Part shown: one piece after another, positions 23,905 to 35,499 of the stretch | Layout: each line of letters opens with the position of its first letter | Numbering within the stretch: position 1 is the first letter of the stretch | DNA from: Dicyema japonicum | Lineage: Eukaryota; Dicyemida; Rhombozoa; Dicyemidae | NCBI GenBank assembly: GCA_011109175.1 | Contig: RDEW01000037.1 | Location: 365,410 to 429,409, forward strand | Length of the DNA: 64,000 bases | Direction of reading: 5' to 3' | Translations under genes and position numbers: made by a program | Notes under the pieces: model-generated | What the model was told of the DNA's origin: nothing | The model's input: only the letters and a program-made list of their open reading frames with translations | Databases searched by the model: none

Positions 23905-24847
23905 AATAATAGCTGGGAGAATCATATTTGAGTTATTTTCAGAGAAGGTACCTCGAACAGTAGAAAACTTTAGATGTTTGTGCACAGGTAGCTGTAATAT
24001 TAATGTTAGGTGAGAAGGGTGAAGTGAATGGAGTAAACCTTCATTATGAGGGGAATAGAATACACAGAGTAGTGAAAGACTTTATGATTCAAGGAGGCGA
24101 CATTGTGACCGGGAATGGGAGGAGTGGACTTTCAATATATGGGGACTATTTTAATGATGAGTGTATGAACATCAAACATGACAGTCCATTTGTGCTATCA
24201 ATGGCCAATAAAGGACCAAACACAAATGCATCACAATTCTTTATTACTACTCGTCCATGTCCTCACCTTGATGGTAAGCATGTCGTGTTTGGGAGAGTCA
24301 TTGAGGGACAGGACATTGTTAAACGAATTGAGGGATCGCCGACTGATAAAAGAGGACGACCATTCACTTCGGTCACGATTGAGACATGTGGGGAGATGGT
24401 CTGACAGTATGACATTGCAAAGAAAGCCAGAAAGGCTGAGAAGGAAGCCAAACGAGAGAAGAGGAGATTAAAGCAAATACGTAGAGAGGAAAAGAGGGCT
24501 GCCAAAGAACAAGCTAAGGCGGAGATTAGTGGGAATGGAATAAACCCTGATGAGATACCTCAAACCCCCATTAATTATCTCAAAAGGAATAGAAATGGTG
24601 TTGTTGCTATTCCAACACGTGCTCAAAGTAATAGAGTTGACGTGTCTGGTAGAGTTGTTGTCGGGAGAGGCAGTTTGGTATAATAATATTGATATATTAA
24701 TAGAGGTACAATTATCAGTCTACTCCCCCTCATGTTAGACAGGCTCGACTATCAAGCAAACATTACTGGGATAATATAGACAAGCCTTGTGAGGTCGAGA
24801 GTGAGGATGACTCCATTCTTGTCAAGTCTGTACTTTCTTCTAATTAA
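23850..24847 (+). CDS. PPIG: PPIG/SRCyp-type nuclear peptidyl-prolyl isomerase (cyclophilin)
   Basis: Catalyses cis-trans isomerisation of X-Pro bonds; PPIG relatives act with splicing factors in the nucleus. The ATG is at 23850; introns are 23890-23912, 23988-24009, 24399-24422 and 24678-24703 (22-26 nt); the five exons total 903 nt, 300 aa, with TAA at 24845-24847. The cyclophilin domain (about residues 1-168) keeps the active-site elements [13 protein letters not shown] (Arg, Phe, Met, Gln) and NASQFFIT. The residue equivalent to CypA Trp121 is His ([12 protein letters not shown]), as in PPIG, which predicts weak cyclosporin binding. After it comes a strongly basic helix ([19 protein letters not shown]), consistent with a nuclear protein, but there is no long RS domain, so it is far shorter than vertebrate PPIG. 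PPID or NKTR relatives are less likely because there is no TPR. Confidence 0.93.
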
Positions 24848-24869
24848 TATGTTTGTGTTTGTTTATCCT

Positions 24870-25610
24870 TGGAGGCTATTCTCTCTATTAGGGTGTCTTG
24901 TGATCGCTATCATTTGATTCATGACAAACCTCCTTATGCATGACCACTTCTTCAATGAGTCTTGATGTAAACTTAAAATTATTCCACCATGAGGGAAGTC
25001 ATAGTTTTTTCTATTAGTAGGAACTTGTGGTATTTAGTAAAGTCATATACGCCTTCTTAAGCAGAGGGTATTCGATAATAACATCTCCATGTCCTCCACA
25101 CTATAAAAAGGTTCTGTTAGTGCATTTTCATTCATTGAAATAAGGTCTTTTAACTTGACTGCTGTATCTTTGATGTCTCATCATCCTTTTTGAATAAATC
25201 GTGTATAATACTTGTGGTTAGTCTTCGCTTCAATGAAATCCTCTATAGCAGCCATGTCGAAAAAAGCTCCAGGGGCTCCAAAAGATAATTCGAGTATACA
25301 AGCGGTCCATACTAACAAATCTGAAATTCACTAATCTTATTGAAGTGAATTTGCTACTATAACGACTCTATCACGATAGCAGTATGACTAGATATAACAA
25401 CTGTAATCATTTTTCAATATTATCATTTTCACTCTGTTTTGTACTGAGGTCCCTTTTTTATGACAATTGTATATCTGAAATGTATTAGCAGTTCCTACCT
25501 TGATTAGACTGAGTTCATTGCTTGCAGTATCAGAAATGACATTTGCTTGCTCTATTTTTGTAAAACATGCCTGTGTCAACTTAGCCTTCAATACTTTGAG
25601 TCTTGAAACC
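24870..25610 (-). CDS. Unrecognised multi-exon gene(s), minus strand
   Basis: Minus-strand open segments around 25610-25475, 25450-25388, 25335-25180 and 25150-24990 are separated by about 20-26 nt GT...AG intervals (a clear one near 25498-25475). One exon includes SFGAPGAFFDMAAIEDFIEA. The segment near 25650-25600 reads LKRHYETNHRSWDKYE, which looks like the end of a BED-type or hAT-associated zinc finger, so part of this region may be a hAT remnant. The linkage of exons is a guess, and no function is assigned. Confidence 0.35.
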
Positions 25611-26208
25611 TCGTATTTATCCCAAGATCGATGGTTAGTTTCATAATGTCTTTTAAGCTATACTCTTTTGGCTTGACAATCCTGTTATTGCAAACTAGCT
25701 ATGTATCTAACTATTGTAAGTACTGTAGTCTCCATTTTTCTTGAAATACCCTTCTACAAAAACGTATGTGCCCAGTGCTCCGCCAAAAACAGTACAGTTG
25801 TTCTGGAACGTTTGTACATTAAATGTAAGCTATCAACGTCTTCTGACCATGTAGAACTCTCATAACCGCGGCCTGTCAATTTGACGCCATTTACAGAAAC
25901 CTGTTGGGTTTTTCTGATGGTTTCATTTTAATGACGCTGTTCTCGCCCAATGTCGTCGACTGTATAACAATCCTATGTGGGAGCCGTACGACTGCTTGCA
26001 AAAGCCCGCATGCTTGACATCTATGATTTATAGAAATATTTCTTTCAATGTAAAGTCACATTTTCTTTGGTAAAGAGCCAGAAAACATGTTTGGAACCGG
26101 AATTAGAATTATATAATTGTACCATAATCAAAATGTTTAGTAAATATTTGCAGAGGATTGTCTGTGTGATGGACCACTCTACAAAGTCCTGATATTGTCA
26201 GAGATCAC

Positions 26209-26470
26209 CTAATTGGTTAGGTTACCATCCTCTTTTTTGTATTTTTCATGATTATCGTGATAAAATGGGGAAAAATGTTCACAGGCAGCCTTGAACTGCT
26301 CTCGGAATGGGCTTTTAATCTGTCCGTATCTCGGGTGTTTTCGAGACATTCGATTACAACAGTACCAGGTAAGAAACTTATCCATTATTCGTAGGACAAT
26401 GTACTCTTGGCAGACAAGAGGCATTTGGATGAAGGAGATAATTTCTTCGTCCACAGTCTCCAACAATTTT
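26209..26470 (-). CDS. Unrecognised exon or small gene
   Basis: An 85-codon open frame on the minus strand with conserved-looking composition (many aromatic and Cys residues: FLTWYCCNRMSRKH, EHFSPFYHDNHEK). It may continue downstream through a GT...AG interval beginning at the GGTAACC near 26223. No family recognised. Confidence 0.35.
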
Positions 26471-26511
26471 CAGTAAAGTTTTTTGGCAACTACTTAGTAT
26501 GTGATTAATTA

Positions 26512-26584
26512 GCTACATTACCTCAGTCGGTAGATCATCTGACTTTTAATCCGTTGGTCGCGGGTTCGAGTCCCGTATCAGGCT
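26512..26584 (+). pseudogene. Degenerate tRNA-Lys (TTT)
   Basis: The sequence aligns position by position to tRNA-Lys, with the anticodon loop CTTTTAA (anticodon TTT), an intact T-arm (GCGGG/CCCGT around TTCGAGT) and an A-box-like D loop AGTCGGTAGA. There are two mismatches each in the acceptor, D and anticodon stems, and the discriminator base is T. A run of seven Ts (26584-26590), a Pol III terminator, follows at once. Best read as a pseudogene or a tRNA-derived repeat head; a functional, heavily edited tRNA is less likely. Confidence 0.75.
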
Positions 26585-27176
26585 TTTTTTCCATACGAAG
26601 TGCCCTTTTTGTTACCTACCCCGTGATACTGTCAAAAATAAATCAACAATTTTTTAATAGACTTGGGTTCAGTCAATAAACTCACTGAGCCGAAATGAGT
26701 TTGGCTATTGGTCACTTCCTATCCCATCTTTGATTAGCGAGAATACCTAATTATCTGATTATATCAAAGTTTTAAAATAAGAAATTCATTTGTGGAAAAT
26801 GGTTTGCACATCGAGAGGTTCCATGAGCCTGCTTCTTTTGAACATCTTAATGACCGACTTCCCGCAGTCGAGATACGACAATACAAAATTGTTTGTTTAT
26901 TAGACGATTTACTTTTTCCAGATGTGTCAATAAAAACTAAGCTTTCGGAAAAATAAGTTGCGAAATGCTGCGTTTACGATTGGTGCAGATTGAGAAATAT
27001 TAGCTTATCTACTTAGAAATCAAATGAGATTCACATTTCCGTCCTCAAAAAAATTGCGCGCCTGTTTTACTATTTGTGTGAGTAAACCGGCTATTAATAC
27101 TTAGCCAATATAATCTACAAAATTCAGATTAAAAAACAAATAAAGAGAACTTAACAAACCAAACAATTAAAAGAGA

Positions 27177-27598
<422 letters not shown>

Positions 27599-27877
27599 TC
27601 AAATGAATGAACGTTTTTATAAATTTGTTGTTTAAATATTTATTATTTACATAATTATTGTATAATTTTTTATTTGATATAATATTTTGAATTCCTTTAG
27701 TGAATCCCAAATCAATCAATTTACTGGAAAAATATAAAATTGTCCCCTGAACGCTTGTGTCTATCATAGAGGTAACTGGAGGCGATTTCAGAAAAGGAGG
27801 GATAAAAGACTCCCGTCAGTATAGAGCATCTAGGTATTATACCCGTCAATCCCATCAAATATCAAAATGATTTCAAG

Positions 27878-28185
27878 ACCCTCTGGCGTCATGTTGTACT
27901 ACGTGACTAATTGGTTGAAGATTTCTGTTTGTTTGCCTGTTCCTCCTCTACCTTTCCTACTGGATTAGCGTCAAATGATTTACGAGTCTCAGGTTGCGAT
28001 AGTGTCTGGCTTTCACAAAAAGGTTCATTTGCTATTCCCCACTCCACTGTATGGGTTTCCACAACTGAAAGGAATGAAGCCTTTTTTCGTTTATATTGAT
28101 TCTGTGTGGACTTGTATGACGTCAAATGACTCTGTGCAACAGTGGACATAACTAGTTGTTTACTGTTAATAAATTTACATCCGAC
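27878..28185 (+). repeat. SINE-B family copy, divergent
   Basis: Follows the 3546-3838 copy along its length (ACTAATTGGTTGAAG..., CTGTTCCTCCTCTACC, CCACTCCACTG...GGGTTTCCACAACTG, ACTAGTTGTTTACT) but with about 25-30 percent differences by eye. An older insertion. Confidence 0.7.
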
Positions 28186-28409
28186 AATAACATCTTTATT
28201 ACGCGAGATAAGTTTTAAATCATCAATAGGTGATTCGTAGAATATTCAGACAGATCATTATTCAAATAGAGACTTTTGAATAATTACAAGTCAACATACC
28301 ACTAATACTTGCAAGTCGTCAGAATTAGTTTTCACATATCCATAAGCAATGTGTTTTGCATAACAGTCTTTCAAAATGATTGGGTTTTCATTGGGGATGT
28401 CGACCTTTT

Positions 28410-28940
28410 TTTGGTTGAGGTGGTGACGTCCCTCTTGAAAAGTATGTCTGAAAAACACGAAAATTGCAACCTAAATGACTTCTCTCTTTTAACGTTCAAT
28501 GTCAAAGGACTCTCTAGTGCATGGAAAAGAAATGAACTTTGTGAAGACCTTTCAAAATACAGGATAACAATCGGATGTCTCCAAAAGACAAAAATATCGA
28601 AGGAGTTTGCAATCTTATACAAGAGAACAGGAACTGAGCCAATACCATGTGAGATTACTGATTCAAGATGGAGGCTCTTTGGACACATACTCCGCCACGA
28701 TATGGGGACTCCTGCCAACATAGCAATGGGGGAATATTTTGTCTTAGAAGCTTCTCGTTTTCGCGGCCGGCCGAGGACAACACTGCCGGTTATTTTAGAT
28801 GAAGATCTCAGGATACGCTACGGAGCATGGCAACGGATCGAAAAAGATGGGGGACGTTAATTAGATTGTTAACTTTTCGTGTTGCACATGCTTTGTCATG
28901 ATCTTGGCATCCCGTACGTGCCTATAATAACGCTGAGCGT
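28410..28940 (+). mobile_element. Internally deleted LINE-A derivative with an open ORF
   Basis: Begins with the LINE-A 5' end (TTTGGTTGAGGTGGTGACGT at 28415) and encodes, from the ATG at 28444 to TAA at 28858-28860, a 138-aa protein. Its N-terminus is the start of the APE endonuclease (LLTFNVKGLSSAWKRNELCE, CLQKTK). Its C-terminus is the LINE-A tail module (SRWRLFGHILRHDMG, NIAMGEYFVLEASRFRGRP). About 2 kb, including most of the endonuclease and the whole reverse transcriptase, is missing, yet the two ends are joined in frame. The endonuclease Glu (LQET in the copy at 37545) is Lys here. A non-autonomous passenger of LINE-A is the likely role. Confidence 0.8.
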
Positions 28941-29008
28941 GATAACAGACGCCAACATTTGTCATTTTAATTGAAAATTAATCAATAAGTTTTGGAATAA
29001 TAATAACA

Positions 29009-29280
29009 GCCTTTTCACAAGAGCCATAATATTTATATACACACTTTATTTTAGTAAAGAACAGCTAACTAATCGTATAACCAAGGAATGATCTTAACTT
29101 CTTTTTTCTTGTGTGTAGGTCCTTTCTAGACAATCCAGTTCCGCAGTGAATATCCACTGATGACGGCCTCATTCGTCAAACCCTTTTAGCATCGTAGATG
29201 CGTGGAACCTGCCATCAGGTGAACAGCAGCGAGAATCGAGCACGTAACCTAAGCCACTTTAGCTCGACACCTAACCACTA
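29009..29280 (-). repeat. SINE-A family copy (minus)
   Basis: On the minus strand it begins TAGTGGTTAGGTGTCGAGC (A-box-like, tRNA-related), has a B-box-like GTGCTCGATTC about 40 nt later, then a conserved body and a 3' end reading TTATGGCTCTTGTGAAAAGG. It matches 53678-53987 along its full length. Confidence 0.8.
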
Positions 29281-29892
29281 TGCAATGATGGTTAACCATA
29301 TTAAAATATAAATTTTTGACTAATAGCATTAAATCAAAGAAAATTCCCAACGCCGCTAAGGTAAAACTATAGCATTTGTGGTTTTACTTGATTTGTAATA
29401 ATAAAAATGAATTGATGAATCATACATCTATTTGATAAAATTTCAATAATGCTCTAATAAAGTGCTATGAAAATAAACTATGAGGGCTAAGGAAAATAAA
29501 TACGTAGTGCTGTTTGACTAATTTACGTTCAGGGGTTGAAGCAACTAGAAAAATAAGTGATAAATAACTTCGTTTTCTCAAGAAAGTAGTACATCAGTCT
29601 GCATTCAAAAGCCATGACTAAGTAATTTCTCCAATTAATCCACATTGCAACCATTAGAGGCTTTGTAGCGGGGACCATTTTTGATTAATTTTTGTACTTT
29701 GAATTAATTATTAGTTTTATAAATTTAATAATATTTTTTTCGAACATGTTTATCCTAACATTTCATGTTCACTTGTATTTCTATTTTGGATGAAATAAAA
29801 AGTGCATAAATCTCTGTTCAAATAGTGCATTCTTTTGTGGAAGACCAAGAACAACCTTCCCGTGGAAGACCAAGAACAATAATAATGTATAA

Positions 29893-30110
29893 TTCCAAAT
29901 CGAATCACTCTCCCCAACAGAAGAATTGACTACCAACTAATCCTTATTCCGTGTCTCCAAATCCGACTCAGTTGTTTTCCCCAATAATATTAAACAAGTT
30001 ATTCCAAATCGAATCACTCTCCCCAACAGAAGAATTGACTACCAACTAATCCTTATTCCGTGTCTCCAAATCCGACTCAGTTGTTTTCCCCAATAATATT
30101 AAACAAGAGT
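29893..30110. repeat. Tandem duplication, 109-bp unit
   Basis: Units 29893-30001 and 30002-30110 are near identical with no N. The 30110-30240 sequence beyond it is open on the plus strand (GDYLDDLRAVARN) but unassigned. Confidence 0.9.
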
Positions 30111-30389
30111 GTCAAGTAGGTTCTCTTGAGAAAACAGAAATTGTTCCTATAAACAACGTCGCCATCGAAGCTCGACAAAGAACTCATGTGCATAGAGAGA
30201 AGCTTAAATCGGGAGATTATCTGGATGATCTGAGGGCTGTTGCGAGAAACAGGAGAGGATGAAAACGACTTACAGCTCGTAGCCTGAGATGCATAGCAAA
30301 AGTGGAACCTCAAATTAATTAGCTTTCTGATTCCGCGGACATTGCTATTTATAATATTCAAAAATAAATCATATATTTCTTTCTCACAA

Positions 30390-30520
30390 GATTAATGTTT
30401 TGGTACATTGGCATAACTCCTGTTCACCGAAACAAAAAGTAATCATAATCCGATTGTGGTAAAGATCATGATAGAGGTCATAGGATGGATTGAGATAATA
30501 GAAGGAATAACAAGTTCATA
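30390..30520 (+). mobile_element. LINE endonuclease C-terminal scrap
   Basis: The frame reads ETKSNHNPIVVKIMIEV, the same segment as ETRSDHNPIVMKVMREV at 53250-53295 (the SDHxPI box closing APE-type endonucleases), with Asp changed to Asn. Confidence 0.6.
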
Positions 30521-30951
30521 CAATTGGAACAGTCATCGATTTTACATTCTTCAAATTTGTTTGGAGCATCAGCAAATGAAGCAATAATTAAAAATACTTT
30601 GAAGTAGAATTGACACATAATAGATTGAAATAATTTTTATCCGTAAAGACAATTAGGTGGATAATTTAGCTCGTTTCTGAAAGAAATATGATGGGTACTA
30701 GCAAAACGAAAAAAAGAACCCCACGAATCGTTCTGGCTTAGAAACGAATCGGGATTGCTGTATTACGTGGAAACGCATGCACAATTCTGTGTGCAAAAGA
30801 TTGATTATCTAAATCTCATTTTTGTTAATAAATCGTTTCCCCGATTCGCTTAAGCCTTCCCGAAAGTTTCTCAGTAAGAAAACTTTTCACCATAAAGGGA
30901 CGTTCCTGGCACGCAGCTTTCAAACTTACAGCTCTCATGGCAATAAATGTC

Positions 30952-31301
30952 GTCTACATGTGATATAGCACAGTACTCAGTCTCAATGCAATTCACCTGG
31001 GTGATAATGCCTGATAATGTTTACTTTTAGAACACATTTCGACACCAAGGTAACAGCAGCATAAAAGCATATTCTTGCTATATTAGAGCACTGCACAATA
31101 TCGTTGCTTCCAGTCAAGATTCTAANGTCTACATGTGATATAGCACAGTACTCAGTCTCAATGCAATTCACCTGGGTGATAATGCCTGATAATGTTTACT
31201 TTTAGAACACATTTCGACACCAAGGTGACAGCAGCATAAAAGCATAGTCTTGCTATATTAGAGCACTGTACAATATCGTTGTTTCCAGTCAAGATTTTAA
31301 C
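30952..31301. repeat. Direct duplication of about 174 bp around a single N
   Basis: 30952-31125 and 31127-31301 match except for isolated substitutions; N at 31126. Non-coding. Confidence 0.85.
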
Positions 31302-31339
31302 CTAAAGTTATTATCTTTCAGACGATAGCATTGCATCAC

Positions 31340-31660
31340 TGACTTTAATTTAATTTATTTAACCCCAAGACCACCAGAAAAGATAGGTCAAAACTAACTA
31401 ATTAGGTGATCCCAGCCTCCAACAACACCTGAACTATCTTCATTTGGTCTTCTGATGATCCAACCGCATTCCGGAAGCGCCTTCTCTTCCTTCTGCAAAG
31501 GAATTCAATCGGCATGCACTTTTTTATTACCTACCGAAATTCCTCTTCACGGGCCACCGTTTACTTGAATGGGTTTCCCAGTTATTTGCAAAAACGTAGG
31601 AAACCCTGGCCATTCTTCAACGTTGCCTCATCAGAAACAAGGATACCAATGGGGATGTCC
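31340..31660 (-). mobile_element. LINE 3' end (minus)
   Basis: Read on the minus strand, the final TTAGTTAGTTTTGACC...GGTGGTCTTGGGGTTAAATAA motif equals the 3' ends at 52110-52200 (minus) and 55535-55590 (plus). The upstream part encodes an Arg-rich LINE C-terminus with frameshifts. It ends near the single N at 31668. Confidence 0.6.
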
Positions 31661-31668
31661 GTGTAGTN

Positions 31669-32920
31669 CAATACTATGGAAGTGATCTATTATCAGAATG
31701 GTACTCAAACCGGGAAAGTCGGAGAGGAACCCTTTCAACTATAAACCGATCAGTCTCATTTGCTCTATATCCAAGATTGCTGAGCGAATTATCTTCAAGA
31801 GGCTGAACGAGCACATAGAAGAAAGTGGTTTCCTTCTCGCGGAACAATGGGGCTTCAGACCTGGAAAATCCTGTACGGACTGCATCTACCAGATTCACTC
31901 AACGGTATTGAGAGGTCTGGAATTCAAGAGACAAGTCAACCTAGTATGTTTGGATCTGTCTAAAGCTTTTGATAGCGTGTGGCACGAAGCCCTCCTATCA
32001 AGGCTAGCAGCTGCGAATATCCATAGGAAACACTTCATATGAATAACGAACTTTCTAACGGAACGAACTTCCCGAATACGTGTCGGACCATATATGTAAA
32101 AAGATATTACATTGAAGAGGGCAGTTAACGACCTCGACCAACTTTTCCAGGAGAATTTCTGGCCTTTCCTCCATATTTACATTGAAGAGGGGCTCTATCT
32201 TGAGCCCACTGTTATTCAATATATTTTTGTCAGACTTTTCAGTTTTACCAAATGTGAACACTAAGATGTTAACATACGCGGATGACATTCTAATCATGGA
32301 TACTTCTGGAAAATCCACTTTATCAGAAAATGGTTCAGGACTGGTGCTCCAAGAGAGGAATGACACTCTCTACCGAGAAATCGAACCATATGTGAGTCAG
32401 TCGCCTAAGGAGGCAGCGTGTACAGCCTTATTTACTTGCCATCCCAAAAGTGAATTCACTTCGCTACCTCGGGATAACCATCGATAGAGAAGGTTCCTTC
32501 ATGGAAGATATCAGACGAAGAAGAAAGAAAGCGCTACAAACGCTTTTCTGTAAAAGGAAGCTATCCGTAAGCTTGGAGACCTTCCTGTTTGTTTTCACGA
32601 GAGTTATTCTGCCGGAACTATTGTATGGATGCGAAGCATGGTTTTTCTCACGCCATAGAGATAGAATTATACTACTTATGGAAAAATCAAGAAGGTCAGC
32701 AATAACGCTGGCCTTGGGGAAAAAACTATTCAACACCCTCACTATAGAAAAAGATAAAATTCTTACTTCGGTGAGATACATTGTGGAGAAGAGGATCGAC
32801 GGGATCCACCGATAGGATAAAAAGAAAATGGAGATGAAGTACGTCGGAAGAGTCCAGGCCGCATAGGCAGACTCGCATAAACCTCTTAATTAACTCTTAT
32901 AATTCGCTTGAATAAAGTTT
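31669..32920 (+). mobile_element. LINE reverse transcriptase fragment (LINE-C group)
   Basis: RT boxes in order, over several frames: the NYKPISLICSISKIAERIIF segment, WGFRPGKSCTD, CLDLSKAFDSVWH (31698-32042), then SILSPLLFNIFLSDF and TYADDILIMD (32182-32487), and the thumb LRYLGITIDREGSFMEDI with LYGCEAW (32450-32815). Frameshifts and a local rearrangement near 32085-32190 make it inactive. The last part resembles 49556-49780. It begins at the N at 31668 and ends against the rRNA-like sequence. Confidence 0.85.
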
Positions 32921-32937
32921 GGTTTGGTCTACTCGCA

Positions 32938-34915
32938 CCCATTACCGGGCACGATACAACAACTTCACCAAATCAATCATCAGTAGTAGCGACGGGCGGT
33001 GTGACCAAAAGGCAGGGACGTAATCATTGCAGGCTAATTACCTGCGATTATTAGGAATTCCTTGTGCACGAGGAATAATTACAAACCTCGATTCCTGTCA
33101 CGAAGAAATTTTAAGGTTTATCTTGCTTTACCAAGCAAGACACCCACTACTTTCTTCATTCCGATGCTATTGCAGCCCCGAACGTCTAAAAACAATCACA
33201 GACCTGTTATTGCTCACTTTAAGTGTTTTAAAAACTGATCCCTCTAAGAAGTTGAACGACTAGAATCGAACAACTAATAAGTAGTTTTGAATCTGGTTCG
33301 TTGTCAGAATTAATTAGACAGATCACTCCACCAACCAACAACGGTCATGCACCACCAACCACAGTATCAAGAAAAATCTATCAGTCTGACAATCCTTACT
33401 GTGTTAGGCCCGGGTGAGTTTTTCTGTGTTGAGTCAAATTGAGCCGCAGGCTCCACTCCTAGTGGTGCCCTTGCGTCAATTCCTTTAAGTTTCAGCTTTG
33501 CAACCATACTTCCCCTGGAGCCCAAAGACTTTGGTTTCCCGGAAGCAACCAGCTAATGTACAAATACTTATTAGCGGAGTACTAGTTGGCATCGTTTATA
33601 GTTGGAACTACGACGAGATCTAATCAACTTCGATACTCCAATTTTCTTTCATGATTAATGAAAACATCATTGACAAATACTTTCGCCGTAGTTCGTCCTG
33701 CATCGGTCAACGAATATCACCTCTAGTAATGAAATACGAATGCCACAGTCTGTCTCTGTTAATCACTACTTTTCTACTGTTAGTTAGTTAAGTAACCCCA
33801 GCCTCACTAACTTGTAAAAGGCCAGCAGCTATTAAGTAGTACGAAACAGATGTTGGTCGCTCCCATAGATCGGTCAGTTCTGGCATTGTGGAGAAACGTT
33901 GTGTTAATTCATGACATTTAAATAGATAGTTTGTTGTCAGCACACGGAGGTTGCAAAAGGATCAGAGTATATCATATATTGGTAGATATGGATGGTGCTC
34001 ACATCGGAGACGAGCCAAAATTTTCTATGTGACTCACCTTCACGTAAGAAAATTGGATACCAGTATCAATCTGGCAACTAAAAGAACCACAATTATTTCC
34101 CTGTCAACCTTTTCAACGACCTCTGGGAAGTCGGACTGGATGATGGCGGCTATTGAGCGGGCGCGTAGCTTTTTCTCCCAAAGTTCGGATTGCTACTGTT
34201 AACCAATAGAAAAGTCCTTTTCTATTATTCCATGCTGAGATATTCAAGTAGAATGCTTGCCTTAAGTACTCTATTTTGTTAACTACAGCAATGGCCTACT
34301 TGCATGTATTACACACAAGCAAACCGAGATCCAACTACGAGCTTTTCAAACACAGCAACTTTATTATACACTATTGGAACTGGAATTGCCGCGGCTGCTG
34401 GCACCAGACTTGCCCTCCAATTGCCTTCATTAAAGCTTTTACGATTATTTCATTACGATCTCTGAACAAATGCCCAGATCCGTTATTTATCATCATTATC
34501 TCTTTATCCCAAAAGTGGATAATTTTCGCACCTGCTGCAATCCATAGATCTGGCAGCCATTTCTCATGCTCCCTCTCCGGAATCGAACTTTGATTCTCCG
34601 TTACCCGTTGTAACCACGGTAAGCCACTACCTCACCGTCAACAATTGATGGGGCGGACATCTAATTGATATGTCACCGATATCCCGAGTCAAATTTATCC
34701 AGAGTCAACTAATTATAATAATTGTCCTTTGATAAGATTTAAGCATGTATTAGCTCTAGATTTACAACAGTTATCCACCGTCGTTTGACATTATCAAGTA
34801 AGTTATGTCCGATTTAATAAAACGTTCGCTCATTAGAGAGCATGAACTTACACTTGCATGGCTTAATCTGTAAGATAAACATTTCACTAGAAAAGAGTAT
34901 TATCAACACACCAAA
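32938..34915 (-). rRNA. Small-subunit (18S) rRNA copy, near full length, probably a pseudogene
   Basis: Reverse complement of an 18S rRNA. Recognisable landmarks are the decoding-site region (GCGACGGGCGGTGTG at 32989), CTGTTATTGCTCA (33206), the 1130-region block around TCAATTCCTTTAAGTTTC (33476) and CAACCATACTTCCCC, the 530 loop (CCGCGGCTGCTGGCACC at 34390), CCGGAATCGAAC (34577), GTATTAGCTCTAGA (34747) and a 5' end near 34915 (GCATGGCTTAATCT at 34857). The length of about 1.98 kb is normal, but the last about 80-100 nt at the 3' side are not recognisable and no ITS or 5.8S follows. Nearly invariant positions are altered (for example TTGCCGCGGC instead of TTACCGCGGC). A real but divergent 18S cannot be excluded. 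Confidence 0.8.
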
Positions 34916-35045
34916 AATTTCAAGCTTTTATTAGTACTTGTGGCTTTCTAGTTATATATAGATTGCGACTAGACTGTTAATATTCAGGAATAATGCTTTG
35001 TAAGTATTTTCCGTTCACCATTCAATCTTCCATGATTGCAAGATG

Positions 35046-35499
35046 AACATAAGTTTCACTTGATTTACTGTGAGATTCTCCGGATGAGTAAATGAATTTG
35101 CTAATCTGTGTGTAGGTCATTGTCCACGGATCTATGATAGTCACTTGACGATCAGAACCAATGTATTGTAGTAATAAAATATACCAAATGTAAGAGAAGG
35201 ATTTCTCATAGAATTCTTACGCTCCCTCAAGACCACACAAGCACGCATCTACCGTATAACGGATCCTCTTGGNAACATAAGTTTCACTTGATTTACTGTG
35301 AGATTCTCCGGATGAGTAAATGAATTTGCTAATCTGTGTGTAGGTAATTGTCCACGGATCTATGATAGTCACTTTACGATCAGAACCAATGTATTGTAGT
35401 AATAAAATATAAAAATGTAAGAGAAGGATTTCTCATAGAATTCTTACGTTCCCTCAAGACCACACAAGCACGCATCTACCGTATAACGGATCCTCTTGG
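35046..35499. repeat. Direct duplication of about 227 bp around a single N
   Basis: 35046-35272 and 35274-35499 are near identical; N at 35273. Confidence 0.85.

Noticed and set aside
33951-34593. Open frames of 83 and 105 codons at 33951-34202 and 34276-34593
   Set aside because: They lie within the 18S rRNA-like sequence and are chance frames.
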